A stretch of DNA of 64,000 nucleotides from positions 6,262,001 through 6,326,000 of the forward strand of contig NC_134434.1 of the NCBI RefSeq assembly GCF_030867145.1. The letters are read 5' to 3'. Source of the stretch: Opisthocomus hoazin (taxonomy: Eukaryota; Chordata; Aves; Opisthocomiformes; Opisthocomidae). The position numbers were made by a program, and so were the translations under genes. Below are positions 35,601-46,641 of the stretch, in pieces (position 1 is the first letter of the stretch; each line of letters begins with the position of its first letter). The notes under the pieces were generated by a model that was not told the DNA's origin, ran no database searches, and saw only the letters and a list, made by a program, of their open reading frames with translations.

Positions 35601-36270
35601 CATTCCGACGCTTTCATTTACCTCCCCTAAGTTGGAAGAAGGGTTGTTTTAAGAATGTTAATTTCTTGATGCTACACCTGCCAGCTCCACGTAAGCTGAT
35701 GAAGCTATCTAGCATACAATTAAGAATACTGAATAAGAATCACTTGAATAGCAAAAAATTGCATCTGGGCAAAAAGACCTAAACTCTCCGGGAAACTCCA
35801 GGCCAGCAAAACGAACATGTAGGCTGAACAGAAAGGCCAAGACATTTATTTGAGCAATACCAGACAAAATGAAAATACTCTCAACCCGCAAAAGCCCCTC
35901 ATAATTTTGCCGCTCGATCTTCCAGTGGCAGGGGAAGGGGCTGAAGCACCCCCGCTCGCGGGCATTGCCAGCCAAGCAATCTCAAGGAAATCGCTGGGTT
36001 TGTCCTTTAACTGAGCATCAGAGACGCCAGCGCTTCTCACGGGGGGACACCGCGGCCGGGTGACGGGAAGGATGCCCTCGCGTCCCCCGCCAGCAGCCTG
36101 GCAGTGGTCTCTCAGGGTCTGTTCACGTGTTTTAGCACGGCAAGTCACATTTCCCTTGTGTTTTTTCAGCTAAAAACCAAACAAACAAGGGGCGAGCCTC
36201 AGCTAAATGAGTTGTGGCTGGAGGAAAAAAAGAAAAAACCCCAACTCATCAGTGAACAACATCTGCAGAA

Positions 36271-36457
36271 AGATAAAAAAATAAGATTATTGATCTTGCT
36301 GCAGGAAATAACAGCCGAAATGATACGTAAAAAGGTTAAAAAATAAGATTATTCACCTTGCTGCAAGAAGACAAGAGCCCAAATGACACGTAAAAAGATA
36401 AGAAAATGAGATTATTGATCTCGCTGCAAGAAGACGAGAGCCCAAACGATGCGGAAG
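36271..36457. repeat. Three-copy tandem repeat, 62-63 bp unit
   Basis: The unit core ATAAGATTATTGATCTTGCT recurs at 36281, 36343 and 36406 with substitutions, each followed by GCAAGAAGAC..AGAGCCCAAA-type sequence. It lies directly upstream of the C-rich CpG island. Confidence 0.85.
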
Positions 36458-37049
36458 GAAAACTCTGACGCGCTTCTTGCTGGTCTTAAATTATTTAAGG
36501 CCAATGCTTTATTCACGCACTTTTAAAAGCCGGCTGCGTTCTCCTCCTCCCGCGAACGCCAAGGGACACGGCCGGGCTGCCGAGCCCCCCCCCGCCCTCG
36601 GAAACCCCGCAGCATCCCCGCATCCCCCCCCACCCCGGCCGAGCCCCCCGGGACCCCGCCGGGCGCCGGGGGGGGGGGAATGGGACACGACACCCCTTCA
36701 TGCACCCCGCCACCCCCCCCAAGCCCTTCCAACGTCGGCTCCTCACCGGTTTTCGCCCAGCCGCGACCCCTTCAGCAAGGCAGCCATGCACAGCCCGCAG
36801 CCTTCAGCCCGGGGTGACGCCGCGCCCCGGCAGGTACGGCAAAACTCCTCCTCTTCCTCCCCTCGCCTTCCCCTTCCCGTCTCACAGGCCGCGGGGGGGG
36901 CAGCTCCACCCCCGCTCCCCGCCCCCCCCCGCAGCGGAGGGCGGCCGGGACCCTCCCCCCCCGGCACTGACCGGCCCGATCGGCCCCGCGGGGGGGGGGG
37001 AGCTGCGCCGATACAACTGCCCCGGGGCGGGGCTGCAGCGCGGGGGACC

Positions 37050-37120
37050 CCCCCCTCCCGAGGACCCACCCCACCGGGACCCCTCGAGGCCGTGGACACC
37101 CCCCCACCCTATCCCGGGAC

Positions 37121-37152
<32 letters not shown>

Positions 37153-37610
37153 CATCGCGGGGACACCTGCTTGCGCGGACCCCCTCTCCCGGGGACCCCC
37201 ATCCCAGGGACCCCCCTCTCCCGGGACCCCTCCATCCCGGGGAGCTGCCCCACTTCCACGAACCCCCCATCCCGGGGACCCCCCTGTCCTGGAACCCCTC
37301 CATCCTGGGCACTTCCATTCTGCAGACCGTCCACTCCCGCAGACCCCCATTATCCTAGGGACTCCCCTCTCCTGGGACTGCTCCATCCCGGGGACTCCCC
37401 CGCACTCCCCCAAACCCCTCATCCCAGGGACCCCCCCTCTCTCAGAACCGCTCCATCCTGGGGACCCCTATCCTGCCGACCCTCCACTCCTGCAGACCCC
37501 CCCGCATCCCAGGGACCTCACTCTCCCGGGACTCCCCCATCCCACAGAACCCCCCCCCCCGTTCTGGAGACCCCCCCATCGCGAGGACCCTTCCAGCACA
37601 GCCCCGCCGG
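37050..37610. repeat. C-rich minisatellite with a C30 run
   Basis: Irregular units of about 17-20 bp such as CCATCCCGGGGACCCC and CTCTCCCGGGACCCC. A larger period of about 153 bp is visible: CCATCCTG at 37300 and 37453, TCCACTCC at 37330 and 37483. An uninterrupted run of 30 C lies at 37122-37151. Long Pro-rich ORFs here are a product of composition. Confidence 0.88.
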
Positions 37611-37845
37611 GAAGCAGAGGAAAAGGGCTGGGAATACGTGTCCGGGGGCCACAGATCCACGCTTGGGTGGGGGCCACCACACTTGGGTGGGGGTCGCTGC
37701 GCTGCACTCAGTGCCGCTGGGTCCTGCGGCATCCAGGAGGCCGCCAGCATTTTTTCGCATTCCCCAAAATACAATTAAAGCGTTGAAAACGCTCCCTGGA
37801 ATACAAATTCTGAATTCCCGTCGTTTCCGTGTGTTGGTTCCTTAC

Positions 37846-37990
37846 CTTGATGGCGCGTGATGCTGCCCACCGAGACGTCCGCCCTCCGGCGAGCGCTCCC
37901 GTCACGCTCCGGACAGGCCCTTCGCCTCAGCCCACCACCAGCCTTTTGCTGACAAGCAGGATGCGATCAAACCCGCCGAGATCTTAATTA
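37846..37990 (-). other. ABCA5: Candidate ABCA5 noncoding first exon (5' end unknown)
   Basis: The minus strand has GC-rich, CpG-dense sequence ending GCGCCATCAAG|GTAAGG, close to an ideal donor. Joining it to the 33280 acceptor gives a UTR with no ATG in its last 30 bases. Only the donor is supported by sequence; the start is arbitrary. The 36747 donor is an alternative. Confidence 0.35.
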
Positions 37991-38417
37991 TCCCGAGCGC
38001 GATCTGACGCACTCGTTTTTCTAGCCACTGGGAAAGGCCGAGCTGAAAGCGAAACCCGGAGTCGGCGCTGAGCATCTGGAGCCCCTGCGGGAAGAAATCG
38101 CGCGGCTCCTCGTGCTCCGCGCCGAGGACCGACGGCTCGCCCGCCTGCAGAGCGGAACAGCGTTTGCAGTTCCCCAGCGTTCGAAATTCCGGGTCCCGGT
38201 CGGGTTTCTGTGCGCCCGAGGGGCTGCACGAGCATCACGCGCGCCCGTGCTGAAGCACAGCTCCGTAACGACAGCGTGGACTCAACATTTCTGCTTGGAA
38301 AACTGAGGTTGGGAGACCCTGTCCCCATCTGGAAAGCAGAAAAGAGTCTCAAAGCACAGCAGTAAGCGCCGAGCACGGTTTACACGGGAAGCTATCGCGG
38401 CCAGGCAGGAGCCTTCA

Positions 38418-38517
38418 TTCATAGAATCATAGAATGGTTTGGGTTGGAAGGGACCTGAAAGCTCATCTGGTTCCAACCCCCCTGCCATCAGCAGGGACAT
38501 CTTCCACCAGACCATCA
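38418..38517 (-). mobile_element. CR1 LINE fragment of a different subfamily
   Basis: About 100 bp starting with ATTCTATG-type octamers and a GGTTTGGGTTGGAAGGGACC terminus. The sequence differs from the GTGGGTCACCCAGCCC type that dominates the window. Confidence 0.92.
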
Positions 38518-38654
38518 CACCTTCACCTGCAGCAATGATTGGAAATCTCCAGGATTCCAGCCCCAGCCCTGGTCCCTGGTCCCTCGTTGGGCGCAGGCAC
38601 CCCTCGCTCTAGCCCCAGAGCGGCAGAAATCCTGCGGGCCGGCATGGCGGGGAT

Positions 38655-39225
38655 GCGGGGAGGAGGTCTGGGGGAGCAGGGAGGTTTGGGGGAGCAGGGA
38701 GGTTTCAGAGAGGAGGTTTGGGAGAGCAGGGAGGTTTGGGGGAGCAGGGAGGTTTCAGGGAGGAGGTTTGGGGGAGCAAGGAGGATTTGGGGAGGAAGTT
38801 TGGGGGAGAAGGAGGTTTGGGGAGGAGGTTTGGGGGAGAAGGGAGATTTGGGGGAGCAGGGAGGTTTCGGGGAGGAGGTTTGGGGGAGCAGGGAGGATTT
38901 GGGGAGGAAGTTTGGGGGAGAAGGGAGATTTGGGGGAGCAGAGAGGTTTCAGGGAGGAGGTTTGGGGGAGAAGGGAGTTTTGGGGGAGCAGGGAGATTTG
39001 GGGGAGGAGGTTTTGGGGGAGAAGGGATGTTTGGGGGAGGAGGTTTGGGGGAGAAGGGAGATTTGGGGGAGGAGGTTTGGGGGAGCATGGAGGTTTCGGG
39101 AAGGAGATTTGGGGGAGCAGGGAGGATTTGGGGAGGAGGTTTTGGGGAGAAGGGAGATTTGGGGGAGCAGGGAGGATTTGAGGAGGAGGTTTTGGGGAGA
39201 AGGGAGGTTTCGGGGAGGAGGCTGC
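38655..39225. repeat. G-rich minisatellite, about 570 bp
   Basis: Units of about 14-20 bp (GGTTTGGGGGAGCAGGGA, GGTTTCAGGGAGGA, GGATTTGGGGAGGA) repeated roughly thirty times. The plus strand is almost free of C. All three forward frames and one reverse frame stay open, giving repeats such as GRRFGGEG that should not be read as protein. Confidence 0.93.
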
Positions 39226-41760
39226 TCCTACCAGGTGTCCCCCCAGAGCAGCGCAGCCCAGCAGTGGCGGGTCCAGGCTTCTTCAGATATCTCACCTACA
39301 GAAAACGATCAAATCCCACCTGATCTCCATGCTGGCACTTCCTTTAGCGGGGGGGGAAAAAAAAGCCATCAGAAAGGCTTGCTTTAACTGGAAACTTTCT
39401 GGTTTTTTTCATTAGTTTCCACCTTACCAAAGAGCATTAGATAAAAGGACTCTAATTAAATAACGCCCTTTAGTTTTGCCTAAAGAATACTGAATAAATA
39501 CAATGGCATAACTTCTGCTTCCATAAAAAAACTCCCAAACTTCTTATCTTCATCCATCTCACATTAAAGAGAACAGAAGCCTGTCTGGGGCTGAATTCTT
39601 CTGGTCACTTTGATGTTTGTTGTGGTTTCTGTTTATACTTAAAAAGTTTTAACTACTCATGTTTGTGTTCTGCCTGCAAAATTCTGAACTCCTTGGAGTT
39701 TAACGGCTCCTTAGCAGGTTCAGACCATCGCCCACCTCAAGCCCTGCCCCGCCACGGGAGCGCACCGAGCTCGGGGTCTCTGGCAGTGACCCACCCCGGC
39801 GCCGCTCACAGCAAGGAAAAGCGAACGCTCTGCACGAAGCGTGGGAGCGCCTTCGCGTGCCGGCGCTCCCAGACACCGGGCTCCGTCATGCGGGAAGGTC
39901 ACGGCACCCAAACCGCGTTTTGCTCTGTGACGCAGAGCGGCCGAGCACGCGCGCGGCAGCCCCGGAAAGAGGGAGTAGACACCAAGGGGAGAGAGCCTCT
40001 GGAGGGTAATTATCACCAAAAGCACTGCAGTGTTTTTCATCTTCAAAGCACACTAAAACCACTGCCTAATTAATTTTTACAACAGCCCTGGCTGCTCAGG
40101 TGCCTCGAACATCATCTCCATTTACAGATACAAAAAGCCAAGGGCGATGTAATTTGTTGAAGTCCAGAAGGAGCCTGCCTCCGAGGTGGGGACGGGCAGT
40201 GCTTGTTGCAAACAGCAGGCACCAGAAGCCTCTCCAGCTTACACTTCTGAGCACAGAACTTGAAAGATAAAGAAAGCAATTTCATCTCTTTCAGTGGAAT
40301 CAAGATCTAAGCAACTGCACCCAGGCAGCGGCACCAAACGCGACGGAGCTGCGTGAACGGTTGCGCAGAGTTTTGGTCGGTCGGTACAGGCGATCCAGTC
40401 TTCTCTACAGAAACTGGTTTCTACTGAGAATGGTGAGGCTTCCACTGCTGCAGCCAGGGTCTGTCCATCACCATCAGAGCCAGTAACGACCCAGCCTGGC
40501 ACCTGCAAAACAACTCCGCGCAGGGAGCCGGCTCAGATATTTACACGTTTATTTGAAAGTTTGGGATATTTCTTCCCCTGCCCAGGAGTTGAGTGTAAAC
40601 AACAAGCTGTAATGGAAGGAGTTGTTGCTTAAACAACATAATGGGAGTTTGATAACAAAAGGTAAAATAACAAAGCATTCAGGAAAAAGTAAGCCTGAGT
40701 CCAAGCTCTCTTGAAAACAGGGGGAATTACTGAGGAGGTGCTTGGAGTGATGGGGTGATGTGATGGTCCCAGCACAACACACCCCGGGCGGCTGCTGGTG
40801 AGACGCGCTGGGGGCTCTCCCAGCAGACGGCAGAAGCTGTCCTGCAGTGGGGCAGCCCCACCACTGCCTCCTTGCACCAGTGGTTGGTCCGTCTTCAGCT
40901 TCCAGGTACCCAACGCCTTGGGAGATGCTGCTAAAGCCAGGGCTGTCCTGGCTCCTCTGCTCCTCCTCAGCACGCTGGCTCTGCTCTGTGTATGCAACCA
41001 AGCAGAGCCTGAGCTTGGAATGTAGAATTCAAAATTCTACAGAAATCTTGACCATTTAAACTCCATGTTTTGCCAGTGCTTTCGCTAGTAAGTCTGCAGT
41101 TTGGTTTCTGTGCCCGAGTGACCAACAGCTCATGCCAAAGCAGTGGGGATTCTTCCCAGGTCTCATCACTTCAGGCTGATGGACTCTCTGCATCGCATCG
41201 GGAGCTCTGAAGCCGCAGCGGCACCTGCAGAATGGCACTTTTTCCCTGCCAGACTGTGGATGGCCATTCCTTCCTCTTTCTTTTTGAAAGATCTCCCCAC
41301 AGAAGTATTTCTTTGAACAAGAAAGTTGTGCGCAGGCACTCACCTACGGCGTTCAGAGAACAGGATATCATGGAAACGGCAGTGCATGCACTAATCCATC
41401 GTGTTTCAGAAAGGAAACATGAATAACTGAATTTCCTTTCTGGAAGTAGGTACTGGCTCAGCCTTTCAAAAGTAAAAAAAAAAAAAAAGTAAGCATTAAA
41501 ATTGCGAAGGACCATTTCCAAATTCTTCCGTAGCACCCCTGCTCATCCTGCCAGAGAAAGGACTGCGCAAAACGCGCTGCCCCGGGACATGGAACAGAGC
41601 ACAGGGGAAGGGAGGTGCCTCCCTCAGAGCTGGCTCTGCTTCTTGCAGTCAGATCTGGGAGGTTCTGCGTATCCTTTCTTGTGCTGGGCTGAGAGGGGAG
41701 AACACGTTCAGTATTGAGATCGCGAATAAACGGCTGGAGCTGGAACATTATTCTCAAATT
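39226..41760. other. Intergenic, no gene recognised
   Basis: About 2.5 kb of single-copy sequence with no CR1 and no supported exon. An A run lies at about 41472-41487. Confidence 0.5.
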
Positions 41761-42222
41761 GTCCTGGTGGACGACAGGGTGACCATGAGCCAGCAGCGTG
41801 CCCTGGGTGCCAAGAAGGCCAACAGCATCCTGGGGTGCATCACAAGGAGTGTGGGCAGCAGGGCGAGGGAGGTTCTCCTCCCCCTCTACTCTGCCGCAGT
41901 GAGGCCCCATCTGCAGTGCTGTGTCCAGTTCTGGGCTCCCCAGTTCAAGAAAGATGAGGAGCTGCTGGAGAGAGTCCAGCGCAGGGCTGCAAGGATGAGG
42001 AGGGGACTGGAGCATCTCTCCTATGAGGAGAGGCTGAGGGAGCTGGGCTTGTTCAGCCTGAAGAAGAGAAGGCTGAGAGGGGACCTTAGAAATGCCTCTA
42101 AATATCTGCAGGGTGGGGGTCAGGAGGACGGGGCCAGACTCTTTCCAGTGGTGCCCAGCGACAGGACAAGGGGCAACGGGCACAAACTGAAACAGAGGAA
42201 GTTCCAGCTGAAGATGAGGAAG
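41761..42222 (+). mobile_element. CR1 LINE copy lacking its 3' end
   Basis: ORF2-tail sequence from [11 protein letters not shown] (frame open from 41767) to near AAGATGAGGAAG, then a switch to unrelated sequence. The last 230 bp or so, including the octamers, are missing, which is unusual for a LINE that normally loses its 5' end. Confidence 0.92.
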
Positions 42223-44016
42223 ACCAAGCAGGAACCACTGCTGCTTCCCAGCTCGCTTCACCTGCTGTAGCTTTGTCCGCATTGAAATAAAATAAAGCTG
42301 TTGAAAGAGCATGTTCTCCAGAATTATTTTTAGGTTTAATTAATCAGACAAGTTGCCACCAACAGTTAAACCCCTTCTCAGAAATCAGGTAGCTTTGTCT
42401 GTAAGCAATTATTCCACCCTCCGGAGCAGAGGCAATGGCTTATAAGCAGACAGAACAGGCTTTAAAGAGGAGATATACTCTATATTTACGGGAAACAATG
42501 TGTTTGCATCCATAAACCTCTTTATAAGCACAAAGATGATGCATTTGCATCATCGAACGCTAGAGCCCAGATCCTCTGCCAGGGAAGCCCTTCGACAGTA
42601 AATCAGAGCACCTGATTTCGGGACCTGCCTCTTTCTGTGAGTTAGAAGGAGACTAAAATAAACCCTGCAAAACCCAACTTCCTGCAGCATTAACTGCTCA
42701 AAGTCTGCAGCTACACCCAGCATCCGCTGCCACTGCCGAAGCCACGAGCTCTTCGACCCCAAAAACTTGCCCGATACCCCGAAGCAGGTCGTGATTAACA
42801 AGTACGGGCCAACACCAACAGCAATTTGTACCCCTGTGAAAAGGGCTTAAAACTGCTGTTGGGAATGGCAGCATTTTGCACCTCTAGAAATGGGTATGCA
42901 ACGCGCAGGTTCTCTAGGAGTCAGATATGCTTATGGCGTGCGAGACACAAATTTTACACTATGTCCTCGCCTACTTTCTGTGACAACATTCAAACTGGCT
43001 CAGCATAAAATTTCATGAAAGAAATTTCAATCGTTGCCTAAGAGTTGGCACAGAGAGTTTCATCCCAGAATAGACTTTATGGGAAGTTGGAAGCCTCTGA
43101 AAACCCCAAGTTTTCTAGCTGAAACATCAACAGCAGTGCCAGGGGTACAAGGACAATATGTACATTGTACGCAACGTGTATAGAATGCTGTAATTACAGC
43201 CACGTCATACAGGCATACATTCCTTCTGGTCAGAAGCGATACCTCAGATTCATAGAAAAAAAGAACCAAAATGCCTGTTTTAAATCAGCAGAGTGTGGAG
43301 GGGGCAAACGTGCCCCGTCGCTGGCGGGGACACGGCAGAGGACAGGTATTTTTCACCAGCGCTGCCGCCGTGTGTGGCAGCATCCCCCGACCCAGCAGCC
43401 GCCGAGCTCTTTCCCACCACCAGCTGTGCTCCCTTCCCAGTGCATTTCACTTATGGATTATGAAATATAATTTCCCGTTTTGAAAAAGCACCGCACTGGC
43501 TGGCTTTGTGTTGCAGCACACTCTAGATATACTTGTCATTGAAAGAAAATTATGCTTCCTGCTGCCGGCCCAGTAAAAATATCCCTTCAGGCAGAGGCCG
43601 CTACCTGTCCTTATTTAGCACTGCTTTTCTCAGAATCTCACTTTTGGAGCTGCTGAACCTCACTCAGCCACGTTCGAGAACACATTTGCAGTGGATTCCT
43701 CCTCCTCCTTCCTCTCCCTGGGTGCCGGTAAGGTGACAGCTTCTAGCCCTGAATATTTGGGCTTCTCCTTGCCTCGCACCCTCCATACTGGGAGGTCTCC
43801 TACCACACCCCGGGCTGGCTGGGACACCAGGGAGCACTGCATCCATACCCAAAAAACCTCCGGGTGACCACAGCCCAGACAGAGATTTTGCCAACAGAGC
43901 CGCCGTGCAGAGGCGAAGCCCCCGCAAAGCCGCACAGGGTTCTCCTTCACCTTCAGTGTCCAAGCCCCCTGATGCCGATGTTTACACCGAGCAATCCAAA
44001 TCTGTATCATGTTCAA
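42223..44016. other. Intergenic, no gene recognised
   Basis: About 1.8 kb. An AATAAA pair near 42287-42297 follows the broken CR1 but has no linked exon. No other repeat was recognised. Confidence 0.5.
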
Positions 44017-44467
44017 CAGGAGGGCTACGAGGATGAGGAGGGGACTGGAGCATCTCTCCTACGAGGAAAGGCTGAGGGAGCTGGGCTTGTTCAGCCTGGA
44101 GGAGAGAAGGCTGCAGGGGACCTTAGAAATGCCTCTAAATATCTGCAGGGTGGGGGTCAGGAGGACGGGGCCAGACTCTTTCCAGTGGTGCCCAGCAACA
44201 GGACAAGGGGCAACGGGCACAAACTGAAGCCGAGGAAGCTCCAGCTGAACCCGAGGAAGAACTTGTTCCCTCTGAGGGTGACGGAGCCCTGGCCCAGGCT
44301 GCCCAGGGAGGCTGTGGAGTCTCCTTCTCTGGAGATATTCCAGACCCACCTGGACGCGGTGCTGTGCAGCCTGCTGTGGGTGACCCTGCTTGGGCAGGGC
44401 GTTGGGCTGGGTGACCCACAGAGGTCCCTGCCAACCCCCACCATTCTGTGATCCTGTGATTCTGTGA
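44017..44467 (+). mobile_element. CR1 LINE, 5'-truncated copy
   Basis: Begins at AGGGCTACGAGGATGAGG and ends with three octamers (ATTCTGTG, ATCCTGTG, ATTCTGTG). The ORF2 tail carries small frame changes but remains open from 43864 through the end. Confidence 0.96.
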
Positions 44468-46326
44468 AAAGACAACCGCAGTCTTTTGACAAACTCTTCA
44501 GATGTGTTCACAAAGAAAAGCAGCTCCAGTGATTAACTCCAGATCATATTACCCTAGGAGTTACATAAATATAATAGAGGTTTAATAAGTCATCTCGACA
44601 AAAGCACTCATGTGGTAGTGGTCGTACACACCGGGTGATAAAGAGCATCCCTGCCCCGGGGGGTTTGCAGGCAGCTCTAGTCTGGCAGCAAGGAGCCTGC
44701 CTGCGGGAAGCCCTCGGACCCCCCCTGCCCCGATGCTCAGCCCTGGTGCGGGACCCCGGACCCCGCTGCAGCCGTGCAGGAGCATCTGCAGAGGTGGGTC
44801 TGCATCCCGGGGAGATCCAGTGCAACGAGCTGAACCCGTAACTGTGGTGCTCAATGAGCCTGCAACTCATTCTGCTGCAAAAAAAATTAAAAATAGGCGG
44901 AACGAAGGAGTTGGGGAAAAAATGCAAGAAATGAAGTCCAAATTACAGAGCACTGCCGGAAAGTGAAAAAAGCCCAACCCTAAATGCCTGCGTATGCCAG
45001 GGCGCAAGGGACGCAGGGCAGGGGAACGGCAGGGACTGCCACCCCCCAGGCCAAAGGCTGTGCCACCATCTACACCCGGCCAAGAGCCACCCAGCCGCTG
45101 GCACCACGGGGCTGGTGGCTCCAGCTCCCGGCCGTCCCCGTCCTGTCCCCACCTCTGCCCATCTGGGCCGGAGGGAGAATCGCTCCCCAGACCCAGGCTG
45201 GCTGGCTGGCGGTGAAGCCGCTGGAGGTGAAGCCGCTGGTGAAGCAGCTGAAGGTGCCCTGACTTCTAAGGAGCCTTGAAGGGGTCATTTTAAAGGCTCT
45301 CAGCTCTCGGTGCGGTGCATGCGGTGCCGTATGAAAGGGCTCTGGCATTGGCAGCTGGGCGAATCTTAGAAGAGTCTGAAGGTGCTTTATTGCTCCTGTG
45401 CTCGGGATGAAGCCAATCCGCACCGCTGGGCATTCAAATGATGCTGGGGGAGCGACCTGCAAATCCTACCGCTACGGAGGCTAAAGGTGATGGATGTGAC
45501 CCCTAAAGATATTCAACCATCCAGCTCCCCCCGGCAGAGCTGAGCAGTCGCAGGGCCACGCATACGGAGCCTGCGGCACGGCGTCACGCTGGGGATGTAC
45601 ACGGCACGGGAAGGACCCAGAGCCAGCCCGGCAAATCCAGCACAGGACAAAAGGTCTGGGGCTGAAGACCGCACTAAGTGCTCAGAAGATGCCAGAAGGA
45701 TGCATTTCGGTCCATTACTTCACCAGAGTAAACAGAGAACCTATTATATACAGATATATACGCATGGACTACAGATAGGAGGAAATCCAAACAGTAGAAA
45801 ACCAAGCAGTATTTATAGCATCAAAACCCGCAGCAGCAGGCAAAGGAGAAAGCAGCCGCAAGGCTCAGCTCTGGCCCCACCACGCCAACCCCAACGCGTG
45901 CCAGGGGAATGGGACCTCTGACGGGGGCTTTCCGCGTGCACAGACATCTCTGTACAGCAACTCAGCACAAAGGTGACCACATAAAATGTACCTGGTAAAA
46001 CTTCAGGCTTTTTTACAAGAGGGAAAAACATCACCGAGAGCGTGACTGCAAGCCTCAGAAGGAGGGCCGCGCCACCTCAGCTACGCTACTCAAAAACCCC
46101 TTTTACCCCAGCCCCCAAGTAAATGATTCCCAGTGGTATGAGGCTGCTTTAGTTCATCTGTGCATTAACCTCCTATTAAAATAAAATAAAAATAAATCCT
46201 ATTTGGCTCTGTCATGGCTCTCCCCCTCTGTCCCTCTTCTTTAGGTTGACAGACACTAGCATCACCCTCGCCCCTCCTGGAAGAGCGTGCTCAAGCCATT
46301 ATTGTTATCTTGATGGGTTTACACAG
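44468..46326. other. Intergenic, no gene recognised
   Basis: About 1.9 kb, GC-rich around 44.65-45.25 kb but without clear CpG-island density. No repeat or exon recognised. Confidence 0.5.
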
Positions 46327-46610
46327 AGTCACAGAATCACAGGATGGTAGGGGTTGGAAGGGACCTCTGTGGGTCACCCAGCCCAACCCTCTGCCCAAGC
46401 AGGGTCACCCAGAGCAGGCTGCACAGCACCGCGTCCAGCCGGGTCTGGAATATCTCCAGAGAAGGAGACTCCACAGCCTCCCTGGGCAGCCTGGGCCAGG
46501 GCTCCGTCGCCCTCAGACGGAAGAAGTTCTTCCTCATCTTCAGCTGGAACTTCCTCTGCTTCAGTTTGTGCCCGTTGCCCCTTGTCCTGTCGCTGGGCAC
46601 CACTGGAAAG
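46327..46610 (-). mobile_element. CR1 LINE, short 3' copy
   Basis: About 284 bp from octamers to the ORF2 tail at CTGGGCACCACTGGAAAG, where it is abruptly joined to another CR1 terminus. Confidence 0.94.
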
Positions 46611-46641
46611 AATCACAGAATCACAGAGTGTTAGGGGTTGG
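46611..46641 (-). mobile_element. CR1 terminal fragment joined to the previous copy
   Basis: AATCACAGAATCACAG followed by TTAGGGGTTGGAG is a second CR1 3' terminus of only about 31 bp, in the same orientation and with no gap after the 46327-46610 copy. Confidence 0.8.

Larger units (their letters stand above)
33281..37845. other. ABCA5: Probable ABCA5 5' UTR intron
   Basis: Lies between the acceptor of the first coding exon and the candidate noncoding exon in the CpG island. It contains two three-copy tandem repeats, the C-rich minisatellite and no CR1. The intron status depends on the untested first-exon call. Confidence 0.4.
36530..38300. promoter_or_regulatory. ABCA5: CpG island, likely ABCA5 promoter
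   Basis: The strongest GC- and CpG-rich block near the ABCA5 5' end. It covers two good minus-strand splice donors (ACCG|GTGAGG at 36747 and CAAG|GTAAGG at 37846) that could join the 33280 acceptor. Part of the GC content comes from a C-rich minisatellite, so the functional promoter may be only its 37.8-38.3 kb end. Confidence 0.6.

Noticed and set aside
36477-37860. Overlapping ORFs of 293 and 386 codons on the plus strand, very Pro-rich
   Set aside because: They span a C-rich minisatellite and CpG island. Other frames are equally open and there is no domain or splice support, so composition explains them.
38539-39387. A 282-codon ORF rich in Gly, Glu, Arg and Phe/Trp, suggesting a repeat protein
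   Set aside because: It is the G-rich minisatellite read as protein. Long frames in three forward phases and one reverse phase show no preferred frame.
41056-41343. Minus-strand ORF with a tail vaguely like an RNase H segment
   Set aside because: Only a few residues are suggestive, with no catalytic pattern and no flanking terminal repeats. Not reported as an element.
42287-42297. AATAAA pair as the 3' end of a transcript
   Set aside because: No exon or conserved sequence upstream can be linked to it. It lies just after a broken CR1 copy.
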